DNA of 64,000 nucleotides. Origin: Tenacibaculum sp. 190524A05c (lineage in GTDB: Bacteria; Bacteroidota; Bacteroidia; Flavobacteriales; Flavobacteriaceae). Shown here one piece after another: positions 1 to 8,922 of the stretch. Location: assembly GCF_964036595.1 (NCBI RefSeq), contig NZ_OZ038523.1, positions 3,230,501 to 3,294,500 of the forward strand, read 5' to 3'. A program made the position numbers and the translations under genes. The notes under the pieces were generated by a model. That model ran no database searches, was not told the origin of the DNA, and was given only the letters and a program-made list of their open reading frames with translations. Every line of letters begins with the position of its first letter. The stretch's first letter is position 1.

Positions 1-1037
1 TCATGGCATTAATTCCATGTTTACTTTTCGGTATGTTTAATGCTGGTTATCAACATCACCTAGCAACAGGAGAAGTTGAAAGAATTACTGGTTTTTTTAG
101 TGGTAACTTTTGGAACTTATCTAACTTATGGGTTGGAATTGTAAAAGTATTACCATTAGTAATTGTTTCCTATACAGTAGGATTAGCAATTGAATTTGTG
201 TTCTGTATTATTAAAGGACATGAAATTGAAGAAGGATATTTAGTAACAGGAATGTTAGTACCATTAATTGTTCCAGTTGATTTGCCATTATGGATGTTAG
301 CCGTAGCAGTTGCTTTCGGTGTTGTAATTGGTAAGGAAGTTTTTGGAGGAACAGGAATGAATATCTTAAACCCAGCATTAACTATTCGTGCATTTTTATT
401 CTTCGCATATCCAACTTGGATGTCTGGAGATAAAGTATGGGTTCACGACGCAGTAAATAGAGCTGGAACTGCTGATGCAATTTCAGGAGAGACTATTTTA
501 GGTAGTTATGCACAAAACCAAGAAGTAGCATATTCTATGTTTGAAAAGTTCTTTGGTTTTATTCCAGGTTCTGTTGGTGAAACTTCTGCATTCTTAATTT
601 TAGTAGGAGCAGCATTTTTAATCTTTACGAAAATTGGAAGTTGGAGAATTATTATTTCTACTTTCTTAGGAGCTGCTGCAATGGGATTAATTTTTAATGC
701 TATTGCTGACGCAGGAGTGATTACTGAATCAAGCAAGTTTTACGGATTAATGAGCGCAGATTGGTACGATCACTTAATTATCGGAGGATTAGCATTTGGA
801 GCTGTATACATGGCAACTGATCCAGTAACCGCTTCACAAACAAATAAAGGAAAATGGATTTACGGTTTCTTAATTGGATTTATTTCAATTATGATTCGTG
901 TATTCAACCCAGCATATCCAGAAGGAGTATTCTTAGCAATTTTATTAATGAATGTTTTCGCTCCAACTATTGACCACTATGTAGTTCAAGGAAATGTGAA
1001 GAAAAGATTAAAACGTTTAAAAGCTAAAGCTGCTTAA
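1..1037 (+). CDS. nqrB: Na+-translocating NADH:quinone reductase subunit B (partial)
   Basis: Integral membrane subunit of Na+-NQR, which carries electrons from NADH to quinone and pumps sodium outward. The frame is open to the left edge. The first visible ATG (base 3) aligns inside the family just before the 'FGMFNAGYQ' helix, so roughly 60 N-terminal residues lie outside the window. At least seven hydrophobic segments are visible. The covalent FMN site, usually S-G-A-T, reads S-G-E-T (residues 161-164 from the first visible Met), so the flavin-bearing Thr is kept. It is the first visible gene of nqrBCDEF and ends 2 bases before nqrC. Identification is secure from sequence and operon order. 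Confidence 0.96.
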   Translation, partial: MALIPCLLFGMFNAGYQHHLATGEVERITGFFSGNFWNLSNLWVGIVKVLPLVIVSYTVGLAIEFVFCIIKGHEIEEGYLVTGMLVPLIVPVDLPLWMLAVAVAFGVVIGKEVFGGTGMNILNPALTIRAFLFFAYPTWMSGDKVWVHDAVNRAGTADAISGETILGSYAQNQEVAYSMFEKFFGFIPGSVGETSAFLILVGAAFLIFTKIGSWRIIISTFLGAAAMGLIFNAIADAGVITESSKFYGLMSADWYDHLIIGGLAFGAVYMATDPVTASQTNKGKWIYGFLIGFISIMIRVFNPAYPEGVFLAILLMNVFAPTIDHYVVQGNVKKRLKRLKAKAA

Positions 1038-1039
1038 TT

Positions 1040-1780
1040 ATGAGTAAGAAAACAGATAGTAATTTATATACAGTACTATTCGCTATAGGAATGGTATTAG
1101 TAGTAGGTGCGTTGTTAGCTTTTACAGCGTCATCTCTTCGCCCAATGATTGATGCAAATAAACGTATCGAGAAGCAACAAAATATCTTGTATGCAATGGG
1201 TGTAAATGAAAATGATGAAACAAGTGCAACTTTTGTTTCTAAAGATAAAGTTGCAGGTGAATTCACTAAATACATCACTAAGCAATTAGTAATCGAAGGA
1301 GAGAATATCTCAGAGGATGAAAAGGCTTATTTAATTGATGTAAAGAAACAACAAGCATTAGCAAAAGAAGGAAAAACTAGAAAGTTACCTTTATTTGTTG
1401 GAGAAAAAGAGGGGAAAACTTTCTACATCGCTCCAATTAGAGGAAAAGGTCTTTGGGATGCTATTTGGGGTTATGTTGCAATGGATAAAAATATGGTAGT
1501 TCAAGGTGTTTTCTTTGATCACAAAGGAGAAACTCCTGGTTTAGGAGCTAACATAAAGCAACGTTTCTTTATGGATGACTTTACAGGAGAAGATTTAATG
1601 AGTAACGGTCAATTCAAAGGAATTGCAGTTTCTAAATCAAATGCTGATCCTAAGAATGAAGATAAAAATGATAATGAGGTAGATGCAATTGCTGGAGCAA
1701 CAATTACTGGAGACGGTGTTGCTGCAATGATTAAGACAGAGTTAAAGTTGTACGTACCTTACTTTAAAACATTAAAATAA
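1040..1780 (+). CDS. nqrC: Na+-translocating NADH:quinone reductase subunit C
   Basis: Subunit C carries a second covalently bound FMN on the periplasmic side of Na+-NQR. The 246-residue product has one N-terminal transmembrane helix (about residues 10-32) followed by a soluble domain. The FMN attachment motif near the C-terminus reads D-A-I-A-G-A-T-I-T, with Thr221 the expected phosphoester site; the usual first Ser of S-G-A-T is Ala. The gene starts 2 bases after nqrB and ends 1 base before nqrD, so it is translated from the same polycistronic message. Length and position match the family. Confidence 0.96.
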   Translation: MSKKTDSNLYTVLFAIGMVLVVGALLAFTASSLRPMIDANKRIEKQQNILYAMGVNENDETSATFVSKDKVAGEFTKYITKQLVIEGENISEDEKAYLIDVKKQQALAKEGKTRKLPLFVGEKEGKTFYIAPIRGKGLWDAIWGYVAMDKNMVVQGVFFDHKGETPGLGANIKQRFFMDDFTGEDLMSNGQFKGIAVSKSNADPKNEDKNDNEVDAIAGATITGDGVAAMIKTELKLYVPYFKTLK

Positions 1781-1781
1781 T

Positions 1782-2426
1782 ATGGGACTTTTATCAAAAA
1801 AAGACGCGAAATTAATCACGGATCCATTAGCGGATAACAATCCAATTACGATTCAAGTATTAGGTATTTGTTCTGCTTTAGCGATTACTGCAGAATTAAA
1901 GGCTTCTATAGTGATGTCTATTTCTGTATTATTTGTATTAGGAATAGGTAACGTAGTAATCTCTTTAATGAGAAATATTATTCCATCTAAAATTAGAATT
2001 ATTGTACAGTTAATTGTAGTTGCAACTTTAGTAATTATTGTTGACCAGGTATTAAAAGCATTTGCATATGAACTGAGTAAAACACTATCAGTTTTTGTTG
2101 GGCTTATTATTACCAACTGTATTATTATGGGACGTTTTGAGGCATTTGCTTTAGGAAATGGTCCATGGAAATCATTCTTAGACGGAATTGGAAATGCACT
2201 AGGATACGCAGTAATCTTAATTATTGTAGGATTCTTTAGAGAGTTATTAGGTTCTGGTACTTTATTAGGAATTAAAGTATTAGGTGATCCAATTGAAAAG
2301 ACAGGTTTATATGCTTTAGGATATGAGAATAACGGATTTATGTTATTATCTCCAATGGCTCTTATCGTAGTTGGTATCATTATTTGGGTACAACGTAGTA
2401 GAAACAAAGCATTAATAGAAGACTAA
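1782..2426 (+). CDS. nqrD: Na+-translocating NADH:quinone reductase subunit D
   Basis: Six-helix membrane subunit that pairs with NqrE in the centre of the complex. The 214-residue product matches the usual length. Cys30 (in V-L-G-I-C) and Cys113 (in I-T-N-C-I-I-M-G-R) correspond to the two conserved cysteines that, with two from NqrE, hold the intramembrane iron centre. It has the pseudo-symmetric layout of the RnfE/NqrD family. It lies between nqrC and nqrE; the 28-base gap to nqrE is the longest in the operon. Confidence 0.96.
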   Translation: MGLLSKKDAKLITDPLADNNPITIQVLGICSALAITAELKASIVMSISVLFVLGIGNVVISLMRNIIPSKIRIIVQLIVVATLVIIVDQVLKAFAYELSKTLSVFVGLIITNCIIMGRFEAFALGNGPWKSFLDGIGNALGYAVILIIVGFFRELLGSGTLLGIKVLGDPIEKTGLYALGYENNGFMLLSPMALIVVGIIIWVQRSRNKALIED

Positions 2427-2454
2427 ACGTATAGCGTTTTAATAAAATAAGATT

Positions 2455-3189
2455 ATGGAACATATAGAATTATTTTTCAAGTCAATATTTATAGATAACA
2501 TGGTATTTGCTACATTCTTAGGGATGTGTTCTTACTTAGCGGTATCTAAAAAAGTATCAACTGCAGTTGGGTTAGGAGCAGCGGTAATTTTCGTATTAGC
2601 TGTAACTGTGCCTATCAACTGGTTATTAGATCAATATTTATTAAAGCCTGGAGCTTTATCTTGGTTAGGGGCTGAATATGCAGATTACGATTTAAGTTTC
2701 TTATCATTTATCATGTTCATTGCAACAATTGCAACAATGGTACAATTAGTAGAAATTATTGTAGAGAAGTTTGCACCAGCATTATATAACTCATTAGGAA
2801 TCTTCTTACCATTAATCGCAGTAAACTGTGCGATTTTAGGAGGGTCTTTATTCATGCAATCAAGAGAAATTCCAACGTTAGGTTTATCTCTTGTTTATGG
2901 AGTAGGTTCAGGAATCGGATGGTTCTTAGCAATTTTAGCGATTGCAGCTATTCGTGAGAAAATTAGATATTCTCAAGTACCAGGTCCGTTAAGAGGATTA
3001 GGAATTACATTTATCATTACAGGTTTAATGGCTATCGGATTCATGAGTTTCGGTGGTATGTTAACCGGTGGAGATGATGCAAATGAGAAGAAAGAAACTC
3101 CAAAAGCTGAAGTAAAGATTGAGAAGAAAGAAGAGGTTAAGGAGGAAGTAGAAAAATTAGCAACTAACACTAAAGAAATTACAGAGTAA
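2455..3189 (+). CDS. nqrE: Na+-translocating NADH:quinone reductase subunit E, with charged C-terminal extension
   Basis: Six-helix membrane partner of NqrD. Cys25 and Cys125 (in A-V-N-C-A-I) are the expected ligands of the shared iron centre. The family normally ends at about 200 residues, just after the last helix (here [11 protein letters not shown]). This protein continues for about 40 more residues that are almost entirely Lys, Glu, Ala and Val, predicted to be soluble and disordered or helical. The stop codon overlaps the nqrF start by one base (TAATG). The extension is a direct observation; its role is unknown. Confidence 0.95.
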   Translation: MEHIELFFKSIFIDNMVFATFLGMCSYLAVSKKVSTAVGLGAAVIFVLAVTVPINWLLDQYLLKPGALSWLGAEYADYDLSFLSFIMFIATIATMVQLVEIIVEKFAPALYNSLGIFLPLIAVNCAILGGSLFMQSREIPTLGLSLVYGVGSGIGWFLAILAIAAIREKIRYSQVPGPLRGLGITFIITGLMAIGFMSFGGMLTGGDDANEKKETPKAEVKIEKKEEVKEEVEKLATNTKEITE

Positions 3190-4505
3190 TGATGTTTTTA
3201 GAAGTAAGTACAGGAGGAACAGTTGCAATTACAGTAATCGCATTTTTAACAATTACCTTGTTATTAGTTGCATTATTGTTATTTGTAAAGCAAAAATTGG
3301 CTCCATCTGGGCCAGTTAAGATTACTATTAATGGAGAGAAAACTATTGAAGTTGCTTCAGGAGGAACTTTATTATCTACATTAGGTAATGAGAAAATATT
3401 TTTACCATCTGCATGTGGTGGAGGTGGTTCTTGTGTGCAATGTGAGTGTCACGTAAACTCTGGTGGAGGTGAAGCTTTACCAACTGAAACTCCTCACTTT
3501 ACACGTAAAGAATTACAACATGGAATTCGTTTAGCATGTCAGGTAAAAGTAAAACAGGATATGGATATTTCTATTCCAGAAGAGATTTTTGGAATTAAGA
3601 AATGGGAAGCTGTTGTTGTAAGAAATTACAACGTAGCAACTTTTATTAAAGAATTTGTAGTTGAAATTCCAGAAGAAATGGACTACAAAGCTGGTGGATA
3701 TATTCAGATAGAAATTCCACAATGTGAAATAAAGTATTCTGAAATGGATATCACTGCTCACCCAGATGATCATCCAGGAGAGCCGAATAAATTCCAAGCA
3801 GATTGGGATAAATTTGGATTATGGCCATTAGTCATGAAAAATGATGAGACAGTTGAAAGAGCTTATTCTATGGCTTCTTACCCAGCTGAAGGAAGAGAAA
3901 TCATGCTAAATGTGCGTATTGCAACTCCACCATGGGATAGAGCTAAAAATGCATGGATGGATGTAAATCCAGGTGTGGCATCATCGTATATTTTCAATCA
4001 AAAACCAGGTGATAAAGTAACGATTTCAGGACCTTATGGGGAATTCTTTATCAATGAATCTGATGCTGAAATGTTATATGTAGGTGGTGGAGCAGGTATG
4101 GCGCCAATGCGTTCTCACATTTATCATTTATTTAGAACATTAAAAACTGGTAGAAAAGTAACATATTGGTATGGAGGTCGTTCTAAAGCTGAATTATTCT
4201 ATATCCACTACTTTAGAGCATTAGAAAAAGATTTTCCAAACTTCAAATTCTATTTAGCCTTATCAGAGCCATTAGAGCAAGATAACTGGAAAGTGAAAAA
4301 AGATATTAATGATGAATCAGGAGATGGTTTTGTTGGATTTATTCACCAAGTTGTAATAGATCAATATTTATCTAAGCATGAAAGTCCTGAGGATTTAGAA
4401 TTATATTTCTGTGGTCCACCATTAATGAACAAAGCAGTACAAAAAATGGGTGAAGATTTTGGTCTTGATGACGAAAATATCCGTTTTGACGACTTCGGAG
4501 GATAG
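3189..4505 (+). CDS. nqrF: Na+-translocating NADH:quinone reductase subunit F
   Basis: NADH-oxidising entry subunit of Na+-NQR. It has an N-terminal transmembrane anchor (about residues 12-33), then a plant-type ferredoxin domain with cluster cysteines 76, 82, 85 and 117 (spacing C-x5-C-x2-C...C). A ferredoxin-NADP reductase-like module follows, with the FAD-binding R-A-Y-S-M-A-S-Y motif and the NADH-binding G-G-G-A-G-M-A-P-M-R motif. The 438-residue length is slightly above the family norm. Two adjacent ATGs (3189 and 3192) are possible starts; the first overlaps the nqrE stop and is preferred. It is the last gene of the operon, followed by a clear terminator. Confidence 0.97.
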   Translation: MMFLEVSTGGTVAITVIAFLTITLLLVALLLFVKQKLAPSGPVKITINGEKTIEVASGGTLLSTLGNEKIFLPSACGGGGSCVQCECHVNSGGGEALPTETPHFTRKELQHGIRLACQVKVKQDMDISIPEEIFGIKKWEAVVVRNYNVATFIKEFVVEIPEEMDYKAGGYIQIEIPQCEIKYSEMDITAHPDDHPGEPNKFQADWDKFGLWPLVMKNDETVERAYSMASYPAEGREIMLNVRIATPPWDRAKNAWMDVNPGVASSYIFNQKPGDKVTISGPYGEFFINESDAEMLYVGGGAGMAPMRSHIYHLFRTLKTGRKVTYWYGGRSKAELFYIHYFRALEKDFPNFKFYLALSEPLEQDNWKVKKDINDESGDGFVGFIHQVVIDQYLSKHESPEDLELYFCGPPLMNKAVQKMGEDFGLDDENIRFDDFGG

Positions 4506-4527
4506 AAAAATAAAACTTCATAAAGAT

Positions 4528-4557
4528 AAAAAACCAGCAATTTTGCTGGTTTTTTTT
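4528..4557 (+). terminator. Rho-independent terminator of the nqr operon
   Basis: Inverted repeat CCAGC-aatttt-GCTGG embedded in A-rich and T-rich flanks, followed by eight T. It lies 22 bases after the nqrF stop and directly before the next gene. Confidence 0.9.
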
Positions 4558-4568
4558 ATATTTAGAGT

Positions 4569-6197
4569 ATGAGGGGGAGCTTTATAGTCATTTTTATTTT
4601 CGTTTTAATATCTGGATTTGCTCAGGATATTGATAGTGTGTTTCTTAATAAGAAAAGTGAGATTTTTTTATTGGAGAATGACGACGATAAGGTAAATGCG
4701 TTGATTAAAGCTGGAGATGAATTTATTGATCAAGACGGCATAAAAGCTGAATACTTTTATAACGAAGCCAGTTTGTTAATTGAAGATAAAAATTCTTCTA
4801 ATCATGCGCGAATCTTACATCAGAAGGGAAGAATTTATAGAGCAAGAGGTGATTATAGTAGTGCACTGGATGCCTTTCTTGAATCTGAAATGATCTATAA
4901 AAACAACAATGATGCTGAACGTCTTGCTGCAGTAATGGTCGATATCGGAATCCAATATCGATACTTAAGAAAACCAGAAAAAGCAATTTCAATTTTTAAT
5001 AAGACTATCGAGTTCGCAAAAAAGAATAATGATAGTGCAAACATGGGAAGATCTCATAATATGCTCGGCGGTGTGTATAGAGTTCTTAGGAAGTATGACT
5101 CTTCATTCTACTTTTACAATAAAGCACAATCTATATTTAGATATTCAAAGGATTCAATTAAGCTGAATGAAGTACAAAGTAATATGGCCATGCTATATGG
5201 TAGGCAAAAGAGATATGACAAAGCTTTGGAGATTCATTTAGGAACTTTAGAATTCTTTAAGAAACTGCAAAATGTGAACAATGTTGTAACGGGTTATAGT
5301 AATATTTCTTTTGAATATAGAATGCTCGGTGATTATAATAATGCATTAAAGTATGCTGATTCCAGTTTACAATTAGCCAAAGAAAATGGATTGAAAAGAG
5401 ATGTTACCAATGCATATCGATCTAAAAGTCGTATTTATAGGGACTTGAAGAACTATAAAGAAGCCTTCAAAAGCCATACGTTTTATAAACGATATTCTGA
5501 TTCTAATCTCATCGTGAAAAAAGAAAAGGAAATTCGTGATATTGAGCTTAGGAATCAATTAGAGAAAGAAAAACAAGAATTACAAATCGTTAGTGAAAAG
5601 AAGGAAATTAGAGCAAATTTATATGCAACATTGTCAATTGTAATTTTATGTTTTAGTATTATTACGGCATTACTTATCAGAAGAAATTACAAAGAAAGAT
5701 CTCAAAGAATTGAAGATTCATTGGAGAAAGAAACCTTAAAAAAAGAGATACTAACTCAAAAAATTAAAGCTTCTGAAACAGAACTGAAGAATTTAATAGC
5801 GGATAATTCGATGCGTCTTGAGTTTATTACTCGTTTAACTCAGCAAATAAAGGAAGATAAAGATTCTGCTGAGGATAGAAATGTGAAGAATTATGCGAAT
5901 AGATTACTTTTAAAATTGCAGCAGCAAATTGTAACAGAAAACAAATTATCGCTACTACAAGATAAAATCACCGAGGTAAATAAAAACTTCGATCAAAATA
6001 TCAGCAATAAGTTTCCGAACTTGACAAAAACGGAACGTGAAATTTGCTCATTATTGAGATTAAATCTTTCGATAAAAGAAATTGCTTCTATTAGAAATTC
6101 GAGTACAGATTCAGTTAAAGCTGTTCGATATAGAATAAGAAAGAAAATGGAAGTGCCAAAAAGCCAAGAATTAGAAAAATATATCCAAACTCTTTAG
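4569..6197 (+). CDS. Membrane TPR protein with C-terminal LuxR-like HTH
   Basis: Likely a membrane-bound transcription regulator. It has a signal peptide (about residues 1-18), a periplasmic array of TPR-like helical repeats (about 60-310), one transmembrane helix (351-370), a coiled coil (about 375-470) and a C-terminal winged or LuxR-like helix-turn-helix (482-530, around L-T-K-T-E-R-E-I-C-S-L-L and S-I-K-E-I-A). This architecture is common in Bacteroidota; family members are thought to sense periplasmic partners through the TPRs and bind DNA in the cytoplasm. Its ligand and targets cannot be read from the sequence. It is monocistronic, between the nqr terminator and a long non-coding stretch that may be its target. 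Confidence 0.85.
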   Translation: MRGSFIVIFIFVLISGFAQDIDSVFLNKKSEIFLLENDDDKVNALIKAGDEFIDQDGIKAEYFYNEASLLIEDKNSSNHARILHQKGRIYRARGDYSSALDAFLESEMIYKNNNDAERLAAVMVDIGIQYRYLRKPEKAISIFNKTIEFAKKNNDSANMGRSHNMLGGVYRVLRKYDSSFYFYNKAQSIFRYSKDSIKLNEVQSNMAMLYGRQKRYDKALEIHLGTLEFFKKLQNVNNVVTGYSNISFEYRMLGDYNNALKYADSSLQLAKENGLKRDVTNAYRSKSRIYRDLKNYKEAFKSHTFYKRYSDSNLIVKKEKEIRDIELRNQLEKEKQELQIVSEKKEIRANLYATLSIVILCFSIITALLIRRNYKERSQRIEDSLEKETLKKEILTQKIKASETELKNLIADNSMRLEFITRLTQQIKEDKDSAEDRNVKNYANRLLLKLQQQIVTENKLSLLQDKITEVNKNFDQNISNKFPNLTKTEREICSLLRLNLSIKEIASIRNSSTDSVKAVRYRIRKKMEVPKSQELEKYIQTL

Positions 6198-6389
6198 CTC
6201 ATTTTTACTACAACATAAGTACAACATCAAATATTTTCTTGTTTCTGTTAATTATTGCGATTTATGTCAAAACCCAGTAAAACAAAGGGTTACATAGTTT
6301 TGGTTGTTAAAAAATCACTGTTGTCACTTTTTGTTACCACGATTTTTAGTGGAGAATTTGCCTTTTGTGCTAATATTGCAGTGTAAATA

Positions 6390-6515
6390 GCGTAGTGATA
6401 CTACTGGGTTATAATTCCCCTATATAATCCCGAAATAATCCCTAATTTCTATTTAGAATTATCCCCAATATAGTAGTATTATAAATAACCAGTATCCCCC
6501 AATACTGGTTTTTTT
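6390..6515 (+). ncRNA. Candidate structured RNA ending in a terminator
   Basis: The stretch 6198-6629 between the TPR regulator and the zinc-ribbon gene has no ORF. Within it, ATACTACT (6398-6405) is the exact reverse complement of AGTAGTAT (6472-6479). The segment between them holds several aatccc/attcccc motifs, and a strong intrinsic terminator follows at once. A promoter-like TAATATTG sits at 6371-6378. This suggests a short transcript of about 130 nt. It could instead be the 3' end of the TPR regulator message. No known RNA family was recognised. Confidence 0.35.
6489..6515 (+). terminator. Rho-independent terminator
   Basis: Seven-base perfect stem CCAGTAT / ATACTGG with loop CCCCCA, followed by seven T. 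It ends either the TPR-regulator transcript (nearly 300 bases beyond that stop codon) or a separate small RNA. Confidence 0.85.
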
Positions 6516-6629
6516 ATGGTTGAAAAAATGCATTTCGGAAGCTAAAACCATACGCTCGTATATTTTTTTCGACCATTAATAAAGTTATTTTTTTTCTTTA
6601 AGGTGATATTAACATAATAAGGGGGAATT

Positions 6630-6758
6630 ATGAACTGTCCAAAATGCAATTCGGGAGCTATTAGGAGAAAAAAAAGAAGTATCACAGAGAAGTTATGGTT
6701 TTTAAATAAAAAAAAATTTAAGTGCTATGACTGCAAAGAATTGTTTTTTATGAGGTGA
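6630..6758 (+). CDS. Small zinc-ribbon protein (42 residues)
   Basis: A short ORF encoding M-N-C-P-K-C at the N-terminus and K-C-Y-D-C-K-E-L-F-F near the C-terminus, that is two C-x2-C knuckles about 27 residues apart around a very basic linker (R-R-K-K-R). This is the pattern of a minimal zinc ribbon that could bind nucleic acid or act as a small regulator. The ATG is preceded by AAGGGGGAA, an unusually good Shine-Dalgarno sequence for a Bacteroidota gene. It lies alone between a terminator and the clpP promoter. No named family was recognised. The paired cysteine motifs argue against a chance ORF. Confidence 0.6.
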   Translation: MNCPKCNSGAIRRKKRSITEKLWFLNKKKFKCYDCKELFFMR

Positions 6759-6842
6759 TTTTAGAATACAATGTTGTATTTAGGTAGCTATCTAATTTTG
6801 AATGTAGTACTCTAAAGAAGATAGTGTACAAAATGGAGTTGG

Positions 6843-6874
6843 TTTGTCAACGAATAAAAACTTCCGTATCTTTA
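6843..6874 (+). promoter_or_regulatory. Predicted promoter of clpP
   Basis: TTTG at 6843-6846 and TATCTTTA at 6867-6874, spaced 20 bases, fit the Bacteroidota consensus TTG-N19-21-TAnnTTTG with one mismatch. Transcription would begin about 25 bases before the clpP ATG. Confidence 0.5.
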
Positions 6875-6906
6875 ACCTTTGTAACTTTTAAAACAGAATC
6901 TAAATA

Positions 6907-7566
6907 ATGGATTACGGAAAAGAATTCGAAAAGTATGCTACTAAACACCATGGTATTAGTAGTACGTATTATAATAAAATCACTAGTAGTTTAACTCCAT
7001 ACATTATGGAAGAGCGTCAATTGAACATTACTCAAATGGACGTGTTTTCTCGTTTAATGATGGATAGAATTATCTTTTTAGGAACAGGTATTAATGATCA
7101 AGTTGCTAATGTTATTCAAGCTCAATTATTATTCTTAGAAAGTGTTGACGCTACTAAAGATATTTCGATTTATATCAACTCTCCAGGAGGAGGAGTTTAT
7201 GCTGGTTTAGGTATCTACGATACGATGCAATTTATCAAGCCAGATGTAGCTACTATATGTACTGGAATAGCTGCTTCAATGGGTGCTGTATTAATGTGTG
7301 CAGGAGAAAAAGGAAAACGTTCTGCATTACCACATTCAAGAATTATGATTCACCAACCTTTAGGTGGAGCGCAAGGTCAGGCTTCTGATATGGAAATTAC
7401 AGTAAAAGAGATTGGTAAGTTAAAAACTGAATTATATAACATCATTTCTAAGCACTCTGGTCAACCATTCGATAAAGTACATGCTGATTCTGATCGTGAT
7501 TATTGGATGAAAGCTGACGAAGCTAAAGAATACGGAATGATAGATGAAATTTTAAGCAGAAAGTAA
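6907..7566 (+). CDS. clpP: ATP-dependent Clp protease proteolytic subunit
   Basis: Serine peptidase that forms the two-ring degradation chamber of the Clp system. The catalytic triad is visible as Ser124 (G-I-A-A-S-M-G), His149 (R-I-M-I-H-Q-P) and Asp198 (S-D-R-D-Y-W), with the same 25- and 49-residue spacings as in E. coli ClpP. The 219-residue length includes a slightly long N-terminus that probably serves as a propeptide. clpX follows after a 50-base gap, so the two are probably co-transcribed and the proteins act together, ClpX unfolding substrates into ClpP. Confidence 0.98.
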   Translation: MDYGKEFEKYATKHHGISSTYYNKITSSLTPYIMEERQLNITQMDVFSRLMMDRIIFLGTGINDQVANVIQAQLLFLESVDATKDISIYINSPGGGVYAGLGIYDTMQFIKPDVATICTGIAASMGAVLMCAGEKGKRSALPHSRIMIHQPLGGAQGQASDMEITVKEIGKLKTELYNIISKHSGQPFDKVHADSDRDYWMKADEAKEYGMIDEILSRK

Positions 7567-7616
7567 TTTCTGTGTAAAGTGTGAAGCAAGAATTTAAAGT
7601 AGTATAGCGAAATAAA

Positions 7617-8855
7617 ATGTCACAAGATCAAAATTTAGAATGTTCTTTTTGTGGTCGTAAAAAAGCGGAAACAAATTTATTAATTGCAGGTATGGATGCT
7701 CATATTTGTGATAAATGTATAGAGCAGGCGTACGGTATCGTACAGGAGGAGATAGCAGAAGCAAAAACAACAAGTCTTTCTAATGATTTAATTCTTAAAA
7801 AACCAGTTGAGATTAAGTCGTTTTTAGATGAGTACATTGTAGGACAAGAACAAACTAAGAAAGCAATGTCGGTGGCAGTTTATAATCACTATAAACGATT
7901 GCTACAGGCAAAAGCTCCGGTTGATGGAGTTGAGATTGAAAAATCAAATATTGTTTTAGTTGGAGAAACAGGAACAGGTAAAACATTAGTTGCAAGAACT
8001 ATTGCTAGAATGTTAAATGTGCCTTTTTCAATTGTTGATGCTACTGTTTTAACACAGGCTGGTTATGTAGGAGAAGATGTAGAAAGCATTTTAAGTAGAT
8101 TATTACAAGCCGCAGATTACGATGTAGAAAAAGCCGAAAGAGGAATCGTTTTTATTGACGAGATCGATAAAATAGCACGTAAAGGTGATAATCCTTCAAT
8201 TACTAGAGATGTTTCAGGAGAAGGTGTTCAACAGGCTTTACTAAAGCTTTTAGAGGGAGCTATAGTTAATGTAGCACCAAAAGGAGGAAGAAAACACCCA
8301 GAACAAAAGTTTATCCAAGTAAATACGAAGGATATTTTATTTGTAGCAGGTGGTGCATTCTCTGGAATTGATAGAATTATCAGTAAGCGATTAAACATGC
8401 AAGCTGTAGGTTATAGTGCTTCTATTGATGAAGATAAAATTGATGAAGAGAACTTATTACAATACATAATTCCTTCTGATTTAAAATCTTTTGGATTAAT
8501 TCCTGAAATCATTGGGCGTTTACCTGTATTAAGCTACATGAATCCTTTAGATGCAAAAACATTAAGAGCAATTCTTACTGAACCTAAAAATTCAATCATT
8601 AAACAATATACAAAGCTATTTAGCATGGACGACGTTGAGTTTTCTATGACTGAAGATGCCTTACAGTATATAGTTGATATGGCTGTAGAATATCGTTTAG
8701 GAGCAAGAGGTTTACGTTCCTTATGTGAAGCAATTTTAACAGATGCAATGTTTGAGTTACCAGGTTCTGATATTAAGGAGTTTGAAGTAACTAAAGATTA
8801 TGCTGAAGAAAAGCTAACGAAGAAAGCGCTTCAAAAATTAAAAGCAGCGTCTTAA
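7617..8855 (+). CDS. clpX: ATP-dependent Clp protease ATP-binding subunit ClpX
   Basis: AAA+ unfoldase that recognises substrates and feeds them to ClpP. The N-terminal zinc-binding domain is intact, with Cys9, Cys12, Cys31 and Cys34. Walker A is G-E-T-G-T-G-K-T (116-123), the pore loop G-Y-V-G-E-D follows, and Walker B reads I-V-F-I-D-E-I-D-K. The C-terminal sensor-2 region contains the expected G-A-R-G-L-R. The 412-residue length is typical. It is second in the clpP-clpX unit and followed by a strong terminator. Confidence 0.98.
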   Translation: MSQDQNLECSFCGRKKAETNLLIAGMDAHICDKCIEQAYGIVQEEIAEAKTTSLSNDLILKKPVEIKSFLDEYIVGQEQTKKAMSVAVYNHYKRLLQAKAPVDGVEIEKSNIVLVGETGTGKTLVARTIARMLNVPFSIVDATVLTQAGYVGEDVESILSRLLQAADYDVEKAERGIVFIDEIDKIARKGDNPSITRDVSGEGVQQALLKLLEGAIVNVAPKGGRKHPEQKFIQVNTKDILFVAGGAFSGIDRIISKRLNMQAVGYSASIDEDKIDEENLLQYIIPSDLKSFGLIPEIIGRLPVLSYMNPLDAKTLRAILTEPKNSIIKQYTKLFSMDDVEFSMTEDALQYIVDMAVEYRLGARGLRSLCEAILTDAMFELPGSDIKEFEVTKDYAEEKLTKKALQKLKAAS

Positions 8856-8878
8856 AATCGATAAAAAAATATTGAATA

Positions 8879-8911
8879 AACCTCGCAAAACTTATATTTG
8901 CGAGGTTTTTT
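8879..8911 (+). terminator. Rho-independent terminator of clpPX
   Basis: Perfect stem CCTCGCAAA (8881-8889) / TTTGCGAGG (8897-8905), extended by flanking AA/TT, followed by a T run. It lies between clpX and the dnaG ATG at 8923, so dnaG needs its own promoter or read-through. Confidence 0.93.
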
Positions 8912-8922
8912 ATCTTTAACAC

